NCBI GenBank assembly: GCA_013398275.1
Contig: VZSE01010145.1
Location: 735,782 to 799,781, forward strand
Direction: 5' to 3'
DNA: 64,000 nucleotides
From: Promerops cafer
Taxonomy: Eukaryota; Chordata; Aves; Passeriformes; Nectariniidae
Each line of letters opens with the position of its first letter. Position 1 is the stretch's first letter. The translations under genes were made by a program, and so were the position numbers. Positions 62,701-64,000 of the stretch are shown one piece after another. Below the pieces are notes generated by a model that saw nothing but the letters and a program-made list of their open reading frames with translations, ran no database searches and was not told the DNA's origin.

Positions 62701-62830
62701 TTGAACTAAGTTAATACAGTGCACGTGAACAATACCAATTTTGTTCTATTATTGTAATGCTAACAAACCGAAGGAAAATGCCAAGTATTCCAAGTCTGGA
62801 AAATTAATTGCATTAAAGACGACCTTGGAG
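62700..62830. promoter_or_regulatory. Candidate element with an E-box and clustered SOX motifs
   Basis: CACGTG (62722-62727) overlaps GAACAAT (62727-62733). TTTGTTC (62740-62746) and ATTATTGT (62748-62755) follow on the opposite strand. Three SOX-type cores within about 30 bases lie roughly 1 kb from the CpG island on the SOX5-internal side. Individual motifs are common by chance in AT-rich DNA. Confidence 0.3.
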
Positions 62831-63309
62831 TAGAGCAACCAAGCCAATTTCACTTTCCAGTAAGGAAGCGTTCTAGTTTCAGCACAAGGATTGAAAGTGT
62901 TAAAATAGTTCTTTTCTGCATCTCCAAATTTTAATTTTCTCCGATCTTTTAATTCAAGTGTTCTTTCCTGTCCTTCCTTTACATGCGTGTTCCTCAGCCC
63001 ACTTAAAATGTTTTTATCTTGCCTTCTTTTCTATGCCTTTACTATCGAATTCAGTAGGTTTGAACGATGAACAGCTTGACTTAGCATATTTTTAACCAGC
63101 TGGTCTAGCACCTAGCTTGTATTGCATAGTCAGATACAACCAAATGTTTATACAGGAGGTAGCTTTCACGAAGATGAGAAAAACCTCAGTAACGCGCATC
63201 CTGGCATTCTTTCATTTACTGCTCAGAAATGAAAGTTTGGATTGTTTACTGCAGCACACAAGGGGCTATTAATAACCTTTAAAAAAGAAGCCGGAGGGGA
63301 GGGATGCGG

Positions 63310-63560
63310 GACCATCAATGGACGTACGCGCAAACGCCCGAGAGAACGCTCCCGAACATCTCAGGAGAACCTGACCACACGAAATAAGGACTAAACTCTC
63401 GGAGGTCACAAGCCATCACCAGTGACAGCAAAAACTTAATTCCAAGCAGGGAAGGCTCCTGTTTCGGGCAGGGGGAGACGGGCACATCTACGTCATACCC
63501 GAAGCCCGCTCGTCATACCCAGACCCGGCTCTTGACACTCCGCAGGAGAGGCGACGGCCA
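63310..63560. promoter_or_regulatory. CpG-bearing shoulder of the island, with paired CGTCATACCC
   Basis: This flank of the CpG island keeps clustered CpGs (GACGTACGCGCAAACGCCCG near 63331) and a 20-base imperfect tandem duplication beginning CGTCATACCC at 63491 and 63511. It is separated from the main island by more AT-rich sequence and a 20-T run (63610-63629). Confidence 0.5.
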
Positions 63561-63609
63561 AAACTTGGAGGCAAGAGTTTCACTTTTTTCCTTTCTTTTT
63601 CTCTTTGGG

Positions 63610-63629
63610 TTTTTTTTTTTTTTTTTTTT
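63610..63629 (+). repeat. Poly-T run beside the CpG island
   Basis: An uninterrupted run of about 20 T, flanked by CTTTGGG on the left and CCCCTCTCTCC on the right. On the SOX5 strand it is a poly-A run just downstream of the candidate promoter. Confidence 0.8.
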
Positions 63630-63721
63630 CCCCTCTCTCCTCAGGCAGAAAGATGTTCTCCTGACGGAAGGCTGGGATATTAACTTGCCTAAAAATAATA
63701 GCTCCTGCTAGATCAACAAAA

Positions 63722-64000
63722 GGTCATGTGCCCGGCAGAGCAGAGCGCCTTCCCAAGTTTGACGGGAGCCCGAGGTTGGAAGTTGAACCCCCCGCCTGGC
63801 CGCCACCGGGCATCCTCAGAGCGCTTTCCGGGGAGTCCCCGGGCAGGAGCGGGGAGGCTGTGCCCAGGAAGGTGGCTCGGCGGGCCGGCTGGGCTAGGGG
63901 AGGCTGTGCCGGAGGAGGGCAAGGCAGCCTCCGCGGCCCCGGAACAAAGCTGCGCTCCGCCCGGGGGCCGGGGGCTTGGCGGCGCCCGCCGCCCCGGTCA
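63722..64000. promoter_or_regulatory. CpG island at the window edge, candidate alternative SOX5 promoter
   Basis: GC content rises sharply from about 63722 to the end, with many CpGs (for example GCCGGCTGGG and GGCGGCGCCCGCCGCCCCGG near the edge) and G-runs such as GGGGGCCGGGGG. The island continues past the window. Being upstream of the exon in the SOX5 direction, it could hold a transcription start. No TATA box or SOX5 coding start is visible. It could also belong to a divergent non-coding transcript. Confidence 0.7.

Larger units (their letters stand above)
27749..64000 (-). other. SOX5: SOX5 sequence 5' of the exon: intron, possibly with alternative 5' exons
   Basis: This is upstream in the direction of SOX5 transcription. 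The short coding piece ending ...QEFER that precedes MSSKRP in the long isoform was not found, so the main splice partner probably lies beyond 64000. A non-coding first exon in the CpG island at the right edge is possible but not proven. Chicken SOX5 intron 1 is the site of the Pea-comb copy-number expansion. Whether this stretch is that intron depends on transcript numbering I cannot check here. Confidence 0.75.

Noticed and set aside
1..64000. CRISPR array, operon, phage or bacterial island
   Set aside because: No spaced direct repeats of array type, no closely packed coding frames, and the only gene is a spliced vertebrate exon.

Overview
The window is vertebrate nuclear DNA, almost certainly from a bird. 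Two things support this. Several fragments show the 3' end of CR1, the dominant LINE of bird genomes; the best is at about 24806-25075, which still encodes a decayed reverse-transcriptase C-terminus. There is also one unmistakable coding exon of the transcription factor SOX5. There are no operons, bacterial promoters, CRISPR arrays, tRNA or rRNA genes that I can see.

The only protein-coding sequence I can support is a 232-base internal exon on the minus strand (27517-27748). It encodes the N-terminal 77 residues of SOX5 counted from the internal methionine of the MSSKRPASPYGEADGE... form, and it is flanked by a good splice acceptor and a GTAGGT donor. SOX5 therefore runs right to left. Bases 1-27516 are the intron after this exon. 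Bases 27749-64000 lie 5' of it, as intron plus possibly one or more alternative 5' exons or promoters. I looked for the following SOX5 exon (EVDGNK...) and for the preceding short coding piece (ending ...QEFER) and did not find them, so the introns on both sides probably extend past the window.

Layout. 1-16.5 kb: intronic, with a 10-bp-periodic repeat (8511-8610), compound microsatellites, a poly-T tract containing the only N, a palindromic element near 13.76 kb, a pyrimidine/purine mirror pair, and a CpG-retaining, possibly conserved block (15.58-16.06 kb). 16.5-27.5 kb: mostly plain intron with two CR1 fragments. 27.5-27.75 kb: the SOX5 exon. 28-58 kb: intron with scattered ancient repeats, a CR1 stub at 40.0 kb, two inverted repeats and small CpG patches. 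58.36-58.70 kb: a compact CpG island. 63.3-64.0 kb: CpG-rich sequence grading into a strong CpG island cut by the window end, the best candidate for an alternative SOX5 promoter.

Functionally the window is one gene plus candidate cis-regulatory DNA. In chicken, copy-number expansion of intronic sequence near conserved elements in SOX5 intron 1 is known to cause the Pea-comb phenotype, so the non-coding sequence here could matter. I see no new multi-gene system. The most unusual structures are the 10-bp phased repeat, the perfect inverted repeats, and the CpG islands without a visible exon.
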